DNA of 64,000 nucleotides. It comes from Sulfitobacter litoralis. GTDB taxonomy: Bacteria; Pseudomonadota; Alphaproteobacteria; Rhodobacterales; Rhodobacteraceae. Under the pieces are notes generated by a model. That model did not search any database and was not told where the DNA came from. It saw only the letters and a program-made list of their open reading frames with translations. Both the position numbers and the translations under genes were made by a program. This document shows, one piece after another, positions 27,132 through 35,627 of the stretch (position 1 is its first letter; every line of letters begins with the position of its first letter). The DNA lies in the NCBI RefSeq assembly GCF_900103185.1, contig NZ_FNJD01000018.1, positions 1-64,000 on the forward strand, written 5' to 3'.

Positions 27132-27199
27132 GCCTGTCACCGTTCTGCTTGGGGTGGTTGCGGCGGGTATAACATTCCGCCGCCCCCCGAACCAGCCTT

Positions 27200-28342
27200 T
27201 CAGCGTGCTGCCATATAGGCCTTGAGCCGCCCAAGACCCTCGGCGATGTCTTGTGTGCTGCGCGCATAGGAAAAGCGTAGCGTCTGATGCCCGCGTACCG
27301 GATCGAAATCCAGCCCGGGCGTTACAGCCACGCCAGCCTTGTCCAGAATGTCACGCGCCAATTCGCGGCTGTCCGTGGTCAGCGACGACACATCCGCATA
27401 GACATAGAAAGCCCCGTCAGGGGGAGCAAAACTGGTGAACCCGGCGTCGCGCAGGCCCGTGATCATCATCGCACGATTGGCGCGGTAGACGTCCATGTTT
27501 GCCTCAAGCTCTGCCGTGCAATCCATCGCAGCAAGGGCGGCCACCTGACTGGCGTGCGGTGCACAAATAAACATATTCTGGGCGATCCGCTCAACCACGC
27601 GCACGTGATCCTCGGGCACAACCATCCAGCCCACACGCCACCCCGTCATAGAGAAATACTTGGAGAAGGAATTGATCACATAGGCGTCGTTCGAAATCTC
27701 AAGCGCGGTAACGGCTTTCTTTTCATACTCGATGCCATGGTAAATCTCGTCCGAAATAAAGGACGCACCCTGCCCTTGGGTCGCGTCAATCAGCGCAGAC
27801 ATCGCGCCATGGTCCAGCATCGTCCCCGTCGGGTTGCCCGGCGAGGCGACCAACAGCCCCTGAAGGTCCATATCGGCGAAATCCGACGGCACCGGCTGCA
27901 AACGGTTCTCGATCGAGGTCGGCAGATCAACCGGTGTGAGGTCCAGCGCCTTGAGAATTTGGCGATAGCTGGGATAGCCCGGCGCACCGATACCGACGCG
28001 ATCGCCCGTATCAAACAGCGATGTGAACGTCAGAATAAAGCCGCCCGACGAACCAGAGGTGATCACCACGCGGCTTGGGTCCAGATCAACATTGTACCAC
28101 TCGGCATACATCAGCGCGATCCGCTTGCGCAGCGCCGGCAGGCCAAGCGCGACCGTATAGCCAAGCGCGCCCTGCTCCATCGCGGCTGTCAGCGCGGCGC
28201 TGGCCCCTTTGGGCGCGCCGGTGCCCGGCTGACCGACTTCCATATGGATGATGTGGTGCCCCTCTGCCTCGGCGGCAGCGGCGGCCTGCATTACATCCAT
28301 CACGATAAAGGGATCGACCTGAGACCGGGTTGAATTGCGCAT
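27200..28342 (-). CDS. Class I/II pyridoxal-phosphate aminotransferase
   Basis: A 380-residue fold-type I aminotransferase of the aspartate/alanine group. The cofactor lysine is in INSFSKYFSMTGWRVGWMVV. Other PLP-binding motifs are SGSSGGFILTF near residue 94, the asparagine in VASPGNPTGTML and the terminal substrate arginine in TLRFSYARS. Substrate specificity cannot be set from sequence. The ATG at 28342 follows a TAGGA site and begins with RNSTRSQVDPFIVMDVM, which is typical for this subgroup. It is divergent from the DsbA-like genes. Confidence 0.9.
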   Translation of the reverse strand: MRNSTRSQVDPFIVMDVMQAAAAAEAEGHHIIHMEVGQPGTGAPKGASAALTAAMEQGALGYTVALGLPALRKRIALMYAEWYNVDLDPSRVVITSGSSGGFILTFTSLFDTGDRVGIGAPGYPSYRQILKALDLTPVDLPTSIENRLQPVPSDFADMDLQGLLVASPGNPTGTMLDHGAMSALIDATQGQGASFISDEIYHGIEYEKKAVTALEISNDAYVINSFSKYFSMTGWRVGWMVVPEDHVRVVERIAQNMFICAPHASQVAALAAMDCTAELEANMDVYRANRAMMITGLRDAGFTSFAPPDGAFYVYADVSSLTTDSRELARDILDKAGVAVTPGLDFDPVRGHQTLRFSYARSTQDIAEGLGRLKAYMAAR

Positions 28343-28481
28343 GAGCTTGATCCTACTGTTGGGCTTGGACCTTTCACCGCACCCCGCTGGTGCCGTCAAC
28401 CCTTGTGCGTGCGTCCAAAATCGCGCACCAACCCTGCAACCGGTGCCTGCACCCCCGCGCAACAACAAGCGAGTGACCCTG

Positions 28482-29225
28482 ATGAAAAAGCTGATCGCCC
28501 CCGCCTTGATGGCCCTGTCCCTGACAGCCCCCGCCCAAGCGATGGACCTGACCGAACTGACCGACGCCGAGCGCGCGCAATTCCGCGCGGAGGTTCGCGC
28601 CTATTTGATGGAAAACCCCCAAGTCATCATGGAAGCGGTCAACCAGCTACAGCAACGCGAGGCCGAAGCGCAGGCGCAGGCAGATTTCACGCTGGTATCT
28701 GACAATGCAGCGGCGATCTTTGATGATGGCTATTCCTATGTCGGCGGCAACCCTGACGGCGATTTAACCATCGTCGAGTTCATGGATTACCGCTGCGGCT
28801 ACTGCAAAAAAGCGTTCTCCGAAGTCGAAAAACTGGTGAACGGCGACGGCAACATCCGTTTTATCGTGAAAGAGCTGCCGATCCTGGGCGAGCAATCCAT
28901 GGTCGCCTCGCGCTTTGCCATCGCGACCAAGATCGTGGCGGGCGACGAGGCCTATAAATCTGTTCACGACGCCCTGATGAGCTTTAACGGTGACATTACG
29001 CAGACGTCGCTGAGCCGCTTGGCCAGCAGCTTTGATCTGGATACCGACGCGATCCAGAAAGAAATGGACAGTGCCGAAGTCACAGCCGCGATCGCAAACA
29101 CACGTGAGCTGGCTCAAGCGATGCAAATCTCTGGCACCCCGACGTTCGTAATGCAGGATGAACTGCTGCGCGGCTATCTTCCCTACGACCAGATGAAAGC
29201 CATTGTCGCAGAAAAGCGCGACTAA
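28482..29225 (+). CDS. DsbA/ScsC-like periplasmic thiol oxidoreductase
   Basis: 247 residues. A signal peptide (MKKLIAPALMALSLTAPAQA) leads to a helical N-terminal segment (FRAEVRAYLMENPQVIMEAV) that resembles the ScsC oligomerisation domain. The thioredoxin fold follows, with the CGYC active site in MDYRCGYCKKAF and the cis-proline in SGTPTFVM. Com1/ScsC-like proteins oxidise or isomerise disulfides in envelope proteins. A shorter paralogue starts one base after its stop. The frame is open for 49 codons upstream, but only the ATG at 28482 gives a signal peptide. Confidence 0.9.
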   Translation: MKKLIAPALMALSLTAPAQAMDLTELTDAERAQFRAEVRAYLMENPQVIMEAVNQLQQREAEAQAQADFTLVSDNAAAIFDDGYSYVGGNPDGDLTIVEFMDYRCGYCKKAFSEVEKLVNGDGNIRFIVKELPILGEQSMVASRFAIATKIVAGDEAYKSVHDALMSFNGDITQTSLSRLASSFDLDTDAIQKEMDSAEVTAAIANTRELAQAMQISGTPTFVMQDELLRGYLPYDQMKAIVAEKRD

Positions 29226-29226
29226 G

Positions 29227-29709
29227 ATGCGTCTGGCACTGGTGTTTTGCGTGACCGCCCTTCCGGTGGTCGCGCAAACCGACTTTGGGGCGCTGACGGA
29301 TGCTGAGCGTTTGGCGTTCGGAACAGAGCTACGTGCCTTGTTGCGTGCCGAGCCGGAACTGGTCGCTGCTGCAGTGACACCCCCGAACTACGCGGCCGAG
29401 GCATATCAAGAGAAGGCGCAAGCCGATCTCGACCTTATTGCGTCCCTCACACGGCAAGTGCTGGCGGGCACGCAGATTGCGTTGTTTACCGGTGAAGACT
29501 GTACGGACTGTGCAAATGCTCTGGAAGAAATTAAAGCGATATCAAATACATACGACGTGACGTTCAAGCATCACGTTATGTCCGATCCGGCAAGCGCTGC
29601 CTTGGCAGAACAGCTCGGGATGACAGATGTTCCGTTTTACGTCATGCCCGACCGTATCCTGCGCGGCCATATGCCTGACATCGTCCTGCGGCGCTATTTG
29701 ACGCAATAG
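29227..29709 (+). CDS. Truncated paralogue of the DsbA-like protein, CTDC type
   Basis: A 160-residue secreted thioredoxin-like protein (signal peptide MRLALVFCVTALPVVAQ). Its first part parallels the gene just upstream (FGALTDAERLAFGTELRALL against LTELTDAERAQFRAEVRAYL), and both end in a conserved LRG-x-x-P segment. The active site is CTDC in FTGEDCTDCANAL, and the cis-proline is in TDVPFYVM. The helical insertion of DsbA is missing, which shortens the domain. This looks like a tandem duplicate that has diverged. It starts one base after its neighbour's stop, so the two are co-transcribed. Confidence 0.8.
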   Translation: MRLALVFCVTALPVVAQTDFGALTDAERLAFGTELRALLRAEPELVAAAVTPPNYAAEAYQEKAQADLDLIASLTRQVLAGTQIALFTGEDCTDCANALEEIKAISNTYDVTFKHHVMSDPASAALAEQLGMTDVPFYVMPDRILRGHMPDIVLRRYLTQ

Positions 29710-29712
29710 CGG

Positions 29713-30252
29713 CTAAAGAAAGCGCTGGTGATAGCGCACCATGCGTTTGAAGTGCGCGTCCAACGACCGCTTGAGATGCGGCGCTTCCTTCACGTTAAGA
29801 ATGTAATCGACCAGTAGATCATATTGCTTGATCTGACGCGGCAGGCGGTTTGACGGGGTCAGCCGTGACTGCCGTTCCTCTTCGTCGATGACCTGCACCA
29901 CCTGCTTTTCCGGCCATTCCAATACCGGCGCGTTGGCCACCATCGGCTTGCCGTTCATCAAGGGCAATTCGGCGTCGTAATGGGCAAAGATCGACCGCTC
30001 TAATGGCTCCACTTCGGATTTGGTCGCGACGGGCCACGCCCAGACAAATGCGATTTCCCACACGTCAATCTGACGGTTTGCAATCACGTCCGAGCGTGCG
30101 GACGTCAGATGCCGCCGCACCCGTGTACGGATGCCATCAACGGACTGGCCCACGTAAATTGGATTGCCGTCTAGATCGCACAGCGCATAAACGCCGATTT
30201 GATTGGTCAGCGCCGCCAATGCTTTGCCACGAAACGCCTGCGCCGCGTTCAT
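29713..30252 (-). CDS. GIY-YIG nuclease, probable restriction endonuclease
   Basis: A 179-residue GIY-YIG domain protein. The catalytic set is visible in order: Tyr22 in GVYAL, Tyr33 in IYVGQS, Arg44 and His48 in RVRRHL, Glu85 in PLERSIF and Asn100 in LMNGKP. The Arg-x3-His spacing is the same as in Eco29kI, a GIY-YIG restriction enzyme. The C-terminal 75 residues, rich in Arg and Lys, may recognise DNA. Its ATG overlaps the stop of a cytosine-5 methyltransferase (ATGA at 30252-30249), as expected for a type II restriction pair. An alternative is a repair-type nuclease; the coupling favours restriction. Confidence 0.75.
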   Translation of the reverse strand: MNAAQAFRGKALAALTNQIGVYALCDLDGNPIYVGQSVDGIRTRVRRHLTSARSDVIANRQIDVWEIAFVWAWPVATKSEVEPLERSIFAHYDAELPLMNGKPMVANAPVLEWPEKQVVQVIDEEERQSRLTPSNRLPRQIKQYDLLVDYILNVKEAPHLKRSLDAHFKRMVRYHQRFL

Positions 30253-31403
30253 GCCACTGCGCCCAAGCTTTGGCGTTCCAGAATGGGGGCGAACAGCACC
30301 TCGTCCAGATAACGCACCACCGGCACAGCAACGCCGTCCCCTGCCACGCGGTAGGCATTGTTATAGGTGTCGGGCATCTTGTAGCTATCGGGCAGCCCCA
30401 TCAGCCGCGCCACCTCGCGCGAGGACACAAGCCGCGCCTTGGTCTGGTTGCCTTTGATAAACATCAGGATTTGCCGCGATGATCCGCCCGCGGGCGTCCG
30501 TAGGCACCCTGCGATCCCGTCGGTGCGCAGCTCTGCCCGCTGACGGACGTTGCCGTCTGCATCAGGGCGACCACGTTTATAAATCGTACCGACGACCGTA
30601 CGACCTGCCTTACGCGCCACACGCAGCCGTTCAAGGCTGGGTGGTGACATCAGTGTCAGCAAACGGTCGGTGTCCGCTGCACTGAACCACGGCATCGTGG
30701 CGCGGCGTTCTAGCACGCCCTCTAGCGCTTGTTCATCGGCGGGGGCGTCGTCAAGCTTCCACCAGACCCAGTTCGACCGCACAGGACGCGACGCAGAAGC
30801 CAGGAACTTTTGCAACTTTTTGCCGTGAAAGACGTGGGACGGCTTTGGCACCGTCAGACCCGAAATGTCGATATCCTCGCGCACACAGACCACGAACAGT
30901 CGCGGGCGGCTTTGTGGCAGGAACCGCCGCGCGTCAATCTCGAGCGCACCAACCTTGTATCCAAGCCGCACAAACGTCGCGAGCACCGTGTTCATATCAG
31001 CGCCACTGTTGCGTGACACCAGCCCGACCACATTTTCAAAGGCGATGATCCGCGGCGCAAAGCCCGCTTGGATCGCCGTCGCGATCTTGTCTGCCCAATG
31101 CGCAAAAACGCCACTGCGCGCGCCGCTGAGCCCCTGGCCCTTGCCCGCGAGGCTAAAATCCTGACAGGGACTGGAGGCCCAATACATATCCACCTGACGC
31201 GATAGCAAATCATCCGGCATCTCGGCAATATCGCCGTGATGCAGCGCATCCTGCCCCCAATTTCGGGCATAGACCTTGCATTTCATTGCATCGATATCAT
31301 TGGCCAGCACACAGTCCCACCGGCCCTGCAAAGCCGCACGCACCATGCCACCGCCGCAGAAAAACTCGGCGTATGTAGGGGTCTTGGCGGCGTGATCAGG
31401 CAT
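30249..31403 (-). CDS. DNA (cytosine-5-)-methyltransferase
   Basis: A 384-residue C5 methyltransferase. Motif I is FFCGGGMVRAAL (residues 14-25), motif IV is SSPCQDFSLAGKG with catalytic Cys80, motif VI is the ENV at 123-125, motif VIII is QSRPR at 164-168, motif IX is SSREVARLMGLPDSY and motif X is AYRVAGDGVAVPV. The target-recognition region lies between VIII and IX (about 175-320). It lies 60 bp after ispG on the same strand and is translationally coupled to the GIY-YIG gene. The recognition sequence cannot be read from the protein. Confidence 0.92.
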   Translation of the reverse strand: MPDHAAKTPTYAEFFCGGGMVRAALQGRWDCVLANDIDAMKCKVYARNWGQDALHHGDIAEMPDDLLSRQVDMYWASSPCQDFSLAGKGQGLSGARSGVFAHWADKIATAIQAGFAPRIIAFENVVGLVSRNSGADMNTVLATFVRLGYKVGALEIDARRFLPQSRPRLFVVCVREDIDISGLTVPKPSHVFHGKKLQKFLASASRPVRSNWVWWKLDDAPADEQALEGVLERRATMPWFSAADTDRLLTLMSPPSLERLRVARKAGRTVVGTIYKRGRPDADGNVRQRAELRTDGIAGCLRTPAGGSSRQILMFIKGNQTKARLVSSREVARLMGLPDSYKMPDTYNNAYRVAGDGVAVPVVRYLDEVLFAPILERQSLGAVA

Positions 31404-31463
31404 ATCTATTGATATGGAATACGCAAATATCTGTCGATGGCAAATGCGCCGCTTTGGGCAAAG

Positions 31464-32597
31464 TCACTCGGCTGCTTGCTCGGCCGCTCGGGTCTCTGCC
31501 TCGATGGCTTCGGCGCGGGCTTCGACCTGTTCGACGATGTGGTCGATCATGCCCTCGTTGCCCAGCTTGTGACTTTGCTTGCCCGCAAGATAGACCATGC
31601 CCGACCCGTTGCCGCCACCGGTAAAACCAACATCCGTCATCAGCGCCTCGCCGGGGCCGTTGACGACGCAGCCAATGATGCTCAGGCTCATCGGTGTTTT
31701 GATATGTTCCAACCGCCGCTCCAGTGCTTCGACGGTTTTGATGACGTCAAAGCCCTGACGCGCGCAGCTGGGGCAGCTGATAATGTTCACGCCACGGTGG
31801 CGCAGGCCGAGGGATTTCAGGATTTCGTAGCCGACCTTCACCTCTTCGACGGGATCAGCAGACAATGACACACGGATCGTGTCACCAATGCCCATCCACA
31901 GCAGGTTACCCATACCGATCGCCGATTTGATCGTGCCCGACGTCAACCCGCCAGCCTCGGTGATCCCGAGGTGAATGGGCGCATCCGTGGCTTCTGCCAA
32001 CTGTTGATAGGCAGCGGCAGCCATAAAAACGTCGGATGCCTTGCAGCTGATCTTGAATTCGTGGAAATCGTTGTCTTGCAGGATTTTGATGTGATCCATC
32101 CCGCTTTCGACCATCGCGTCGGGGCAAGGTTCGCCATATTTCTCAAGCAGGTGCCGCTCAAGCGAGCCTGCGTTCACGCCAATACGGATGGAACAGTTGT
32201 TGTCCCGCGCGGCCTTGATCACCTCTTTGACGCGTTTTTCGTCGCCGATATTGCCGGGGTTAATCCGCAGACAAGCGGCCCCTGCCTCGGCGGCCTCGAT
32301 CCCGCGTTTGTAGTGGAAATGGATATCGGCCACGATCGGCACGGTCACTTCGCGCACGATTTCTTTCAGCGCCTTCGAGCTTTCCACATCAGGTACCGAC
32401 ACCCGCACAATATCAGCGCCCGCATCAGCAGCAGCCTGAATCTGCGCGATGGTCGCTTTGACATCGGTGGTCAGCGTGTTCGTCATCGTCTGCACAGTGA
32501 TCGGCGCATCCCCCCCGACCGGCACATTTCCCACCATGATCTGGCGGGATTTCCGACGGTAAATGTTGCGCCACGGGCGAATGTGATTGAGGGACAT
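31464..32597 (-). CDS. ispG: 4-hydroxy-3-methylbut-2-enyl diphosphate synthase
   Basis: A 377-residue IspG (GcpE), the [4Fe-4S] enzyme that converts methylerythritol cyclodiphosphate to HMBPP in the MEP isoprenoid pathway. The N-terminal TIM barrel starts with [20 protein letters not shown]. The cluster-binding cysteines are in [13 protein letters not shown] and [13 protein letters not shown]. Length is normal. It lies downstream of the rodZ-like gene, a common alphaproteobacterial arrangement. As an Fe-S enzyme it depends on the suf machinery encoded later in the window. Confidence 0.96.
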   Translation of the reverse strand: MSLNHIRPWRNIYRRKSRQIMVGNVPVGGDAPITVQTMTNTLTTDVKATIAQIQAAADAGADIVRVSVPDVESSKALKEIVREVTVPIVADIHFHYKRGIEAAEAGAACLRINPGNIGDEKRVKEVIKAARDNNCSIRIGVNAGSLERHLLEKYGEPCPDAMVESGMDHIKILQDNDFHEFKISCKASDVFMAAAAYQQLAEATDAPIHLGITEAGGLTSGTIKSAIGMGNLLWMGIGDTIRVSLSADPVEEVKVGYEILKSLGLRHRGVNIISCPSCARQGFDVIKTVEALERRLEHIKTPMSLSIIGCVVNGPGEALMTDVGFTGGGNGSGMVYLAGKQSHKLGNEGMIDHIVEQVEARAEAIEAETRAAEQAAE

Positions 32598-32695
32598 GCA
32601 AAGCTACCTTTGGCAATGAAACAGTCGAAGGATCGGTCAGGGCCGGTTCGCCCTACACCTATTCAGCCCGTCGCGTTGTTGCAATGGTAACCGGC

Positions 32696-33949
32696 TTATT
32701 CAGTCGGCGAAGTCGCGGCATTCTTCAGCTCGGCCACCATCGTGGCAAGCGCGGAATTCTCTTCCAGCACCGCAGGTTCATAAAGTTCAGCCAAGGCCTG
32801 GCGATGCAGTGGCAAATTGGACGTCACAGCACCGCGATCACCGACAGGTCCGAAATACTGACCATCCATCGCGAAATAGAGCGCACCAGATTCGCCCGTC
32901 CGCAATGTTGGGGGTTCTTCGGTTGCGGGGATATCCCAGCTGTCGCCCTTGTTCATGATGCCTTCAAAGATGACCTTGCCGTCGGCAGCACGGACCCGCA
33001 CCCAAGACGGATAGGCCGCAACCATACGCACCTGCGGCGCGGAATCTTCGACCACCTGCGGTACGGTACCGGGGGCCACATCCACCACATCGCGCTGGAT
33101 ATCATCATTTTGCGCAACACGTTGCGGCGTCACGCCAACCGCTGGTGACGGCGATCGCGAGATCGAAGCAAAGCTGCCGATGCTGCGCGGGTCAATCGTG
33201 GAAATCGGCGCATCACGGGCCACAAGCACGGGAACATCCAGCGCCGCCGGACGATAAAGCCGATCAAGCGCATCCGACCGCGGGGCGGCCATCGTTGCCG
33301 GAACGTCGGGGTCCTCGGCTGTGTCGGGCGCAGCGGCAAGCGCGCCCTGCAGCGGGTCAAGGTCGGACAGTACAACGGGGGTTTCGTCCACGGGGGACAC
33401 CTGCACGCGCTGCACTTCTTTCAGCACGCTCCAACCGCCATACCCGATCCCGCCAATCAGCGCGACCAGCACCAGAACCGACCCCAATGCACCGGGTTCG
33501 ATTCGTGCCAGAAAGGAGTCTCCCACTGGCGTGAAGGGGGTCGCGGGGCGGGAAAAGATGTCGCTTTCACCGGTATGTTTCAGACGTTCTTCGCGGGACG
33601 GCTTTTTAACAACCGAGGCTTTCGACGACATGCCATGCGCGACAGCAAAGCCGGATTCAGCACAGAATGCGGCAAAGGCCTTGTCGGGGTCCATATTCAG
33701 ATAGCGCGCATAGGAACGCACATAACCCGCAATAAAACCAGGTGTATCAAAGGCTTCCGGGTCAGCATTTTCAATTGCCGCGATATAGGATGCTTTGATC
33801 CGCAGTTCGCGCTGCACGTCCAAGAGCGATTTACCAAGGGTCGCACGTTCGCCCCGCATCAAATCACCTAGGCGCAAGTCGAAAGCGTCGAAGCCTTTGG
33901 CTTCAACTTCCTCGTCATCTGCTGACTTGAAGGACCACCGCCCAATCAT
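32696..33949 (-). CDS. RodZ-like helix-turn-helix membrane protein
   Basis: A 417-residue bitopic protein. The cytoplasmic N-terminal helix-turn-helix (LGKSLLDVQRELRIKASYIA, followed by FIAGYVRSYARYL) is the MreB-binding type of RodZ. A single membrane helix (about 153-173, LGSVLVLVALIGGIGYGGWS) follows, then a long low-complexity periplasmic linker and a C-terminal DUF4115-like beta domain (VRMVAAYPSWVRVRAADGKV, KGDSWDIPATEE). RodZ links the MreB cytoskeleton to cell-wall synthesis. Its place before ispG matches the usual rodZ-ispG order. Confidence 0.88.
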   Translation of the reverse strand: MIGRWSFKSADDEEVEAKGFDAFDLRLGDLMRGERATLGKSLLDVQRELRIKASYIAAIENADPEAFDTPGFIAGYVRSYARYLNMDPDKAFAAFCAESGFAVAHGMSSKASVVKKPSREERLKHTGESDIFSRPATPFTPVGDSFLARIEPGALGSVLVLVALIGGIGYGGWSVLKEVQRVQVSPVDETPVVLSDLDPLQGALAAAPDTAEDPDVPATMAAPRSDALDRLYRPAALDVPVLVARDAPISTIDPRSIGSFASISRSPSPAVGVTPQRVAQNDDIQRDVVDVAPGTVPQVVEDSAPQVRMVAAYPSWVRVRAADGKVIFEGIMNKGDSWDIPATEEPPTLRTGESGALYFAMDGQYFGPVGDRGAVTSNLPLHRQALAELYEPAVLEENSALATMVAELKNAATSPTE

Positions 33950-33983
33950 AAAAATGTCCCGTAGCTATGCCCGCTGCCCTTAA

Positions 33984-34005
33984 TCGAAACAACATGTTGA
34001 TTCGA
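33984..34005. promoter_or_regulatory. 22-bp near-perfect palindrome upstream of the rodZ-like gene
   Basis: TCGAAACAACA and TGTTGATTCGA form a dyad with one mismatched pair, centred on ACATGT. It lies 35 bp before the rodZ-like start and 62 bp after the hemA stop. No T-run follows, so an operator is more likely than a terminator. No regulator is identified. Confidence 0.4.
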
Positions 34006-34066
34006 GATTAGGCTTTTCTTTCGTTATCGGTAGCATAAATCAACGGACTATACGAAATATTCGGGG

Positions 34067-35290
34067 TCACCCCGCCATTTCGGCACGATTCAGCGCACAA
34101 TGGGACCATAGGACGTCCATCGCGTGAACCAGCCCTTCGATTTCCAGCGGGCCATGCACAGGCGACGGGGTAAAGCGTAAGCGCTCTGTTCCGCGGGGGA
34201 CTGTGGGGAAGTTGATCGGCTGCACGTAAATGCCATGATCTTCCAGCAAGCGGTCGGACAAAATCTTGGTATGAACAGGGTTCCCGACGATCACAGGGAC
34301 GATATGGCTGCCGTGATCGATGATCGGCAAGCCCAACCCCTTCAGCCGCAGTTTAAGCACTTTGGCCTGCTGCTGATGCTTCTCGCGCAGCTCGGGCGCG
34401 GTCTTGAGAAATGCGACCGATGCCGCAGCGCCTGCAGCCACCGCAGGCGGCAACGACGTGGTAAAGATAAATCCCGGCGCGTAGGACCGGATCGCATCAC
34501 ACATTTTGGCGGAGGCCGCGATATAGCCACCCATCACGCCATAGGCCTTGGCGAGCGTGCCGTTGATAATATCAAGCCGGTGCATCAGGCGGTCACGTTC
34601 CGCAACCCCTGCCCCACGTGGTCCGTACATCCCTACGGCGTGGACTTCGTCGATATAGGTCAGCGCGCCGAATTCGTCTGCAATGTCGCAAATCGCCTCG
34701 ATCGGGCCAAAGTCGCCGTCCATCGAATAGATTGATTCGAACGCGATCAATTTGGGCGCTGCGGGATCGTCAGCGGCCATTAGCTCGCGCAGGTGATCCA
34801 CGTCATTGTGCCGGAAGATACGCTTGGCCCCGCCATTGCGGCGCACGCCTTCGATCATAGAGGCATGATTCAACGCGTCGGAATAAATGATCAGACCTGG
34901 AAAGAGCTTGGGCAGCGTGCTCAGCGTTGCGTCGTTGGCGATATAGGCGCTGGTGAACAGCAACGCGGCTTCTTTGCCGTGCAGGTCGGACAGTTCTTCC
35001 TCAAGGCGCTTGTGGTAGATCGTGGTGCCCGAAATGTTGCGCGTCCCGCCAGAGCCGGCCCCGGTCGCATCAAGCGCCTCGTGCATGGCGGCAAGAACAA
35101 CTGGGTTTTGCCCCATCCCAAGATAGTCGTTCCCGCACCAGACAGTGATGTTTTTATCCTGCCCGTCAGGTTGCGTCCAGACGGCGTGCGGAAACTGCCC
35201 GTTGCGGCGCTCAATGTCGATAAAAGTCCGGTAGCGACCTTCCTCGTGCAGCCGGTCAATCGCCACATCAAGCTGTTTGGTATAGTCCAT
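34067..35290 (-). CDS. hemA: 5-aminolevulinate synthase
   Basis: A 407-residue ALAS, which condenses glycine with succinyl-CoA, the first step of tetrapyrrole synthesis by the Shemin route of alphaproteobacteria. The cofactor lysine is Lys248 in [18 protein letters not shown]. Other family motifs are [30 protein letters not shown] and [23 protein letters not shown] precedes the ATG at 35290; a longer frame was rejected. The upstream region carries TTAGAACC at 35374, the same 8-mer found at the iscR promoter. Confidence 0.97.
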   Translation of the reverse strand: MDYTKQLDVAIDRLHEEGRYRTFIDIERRNGQFPHAVWTQPDGQDKNITVWCGNDYLGMGQNPVVLAAMHEALDATGAGSGGTRNISGTTIYHKRLEEELSDLHGKEAALLFTSAYIANDATLSTLPKLFPGLIIYSDALNHASMIEGVRRNGGAKRIFRHNDVDHLRELMAADDPAAPKLIAFESIYSMDGDFGPIEAICDIADEFGALTYIDEVHAVGMYGPRGAGVAERDRLMHRLDIINGTLAKAYGVMGGYIAASAKMCDAIRSYAPGFIFTTSLPPAVAAGAAASVAFLKTAPELREKHQQQAKVLKLRLKGLGLPIIDHGSHIVPVIVGNPVHTKILSDRLLEDHGIYVQPINFPTVPRGTERLRFTPSPVHGPLEIEGLVHAMDVLWSHCALNRAEMAG

Positions 35291-35627
35291 TGCGCCTTGC
35301 TCCTTCGTCGGTGGCGGGACCAGCAAAGGCAACCGGATCATTCGCCATATTCGTGCCTTGGAATGAATACCGTTTAGAACCATTCAATTCAATGCTTTAA
35401 TGGGCACCGATTGTCGCAGGCCCTGCCGCAAGGCCCCCCGCAGCACGACCAGATGATGCGCATCGGAAACCCATGGGCTGCCCTGCGCACTGCAAGCGGA
35501 TGTTTTCCAAGCGATTCTCGTACGGTTTCTATGGTGATACCCCGCGCATGTACCCCACCACTGGACATGGCCAAGCGCGCTGATACGGTCGCGCTAATAT
35601 CCACCCCGACAGAAAGGTTTACCTCAC
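35291..35627. other. Intergenic region between hemA and the M20 peptidase gene
   Basis: A 337-bp divergent promoter region. It holds the hemA ribosome site at its left end, an AAAGG site for the peptidase gene at its right end, and TTAGAACC-ATTC at 35374-35385. Open frames run through it on both strands, but none has a ribosome site or recognisable protein character, including a cysteine-rich minus-strand tail (SCCGGPCGRACDNRCP). I see no tRNA, repeat or terminator here. Confidence 0.5.
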
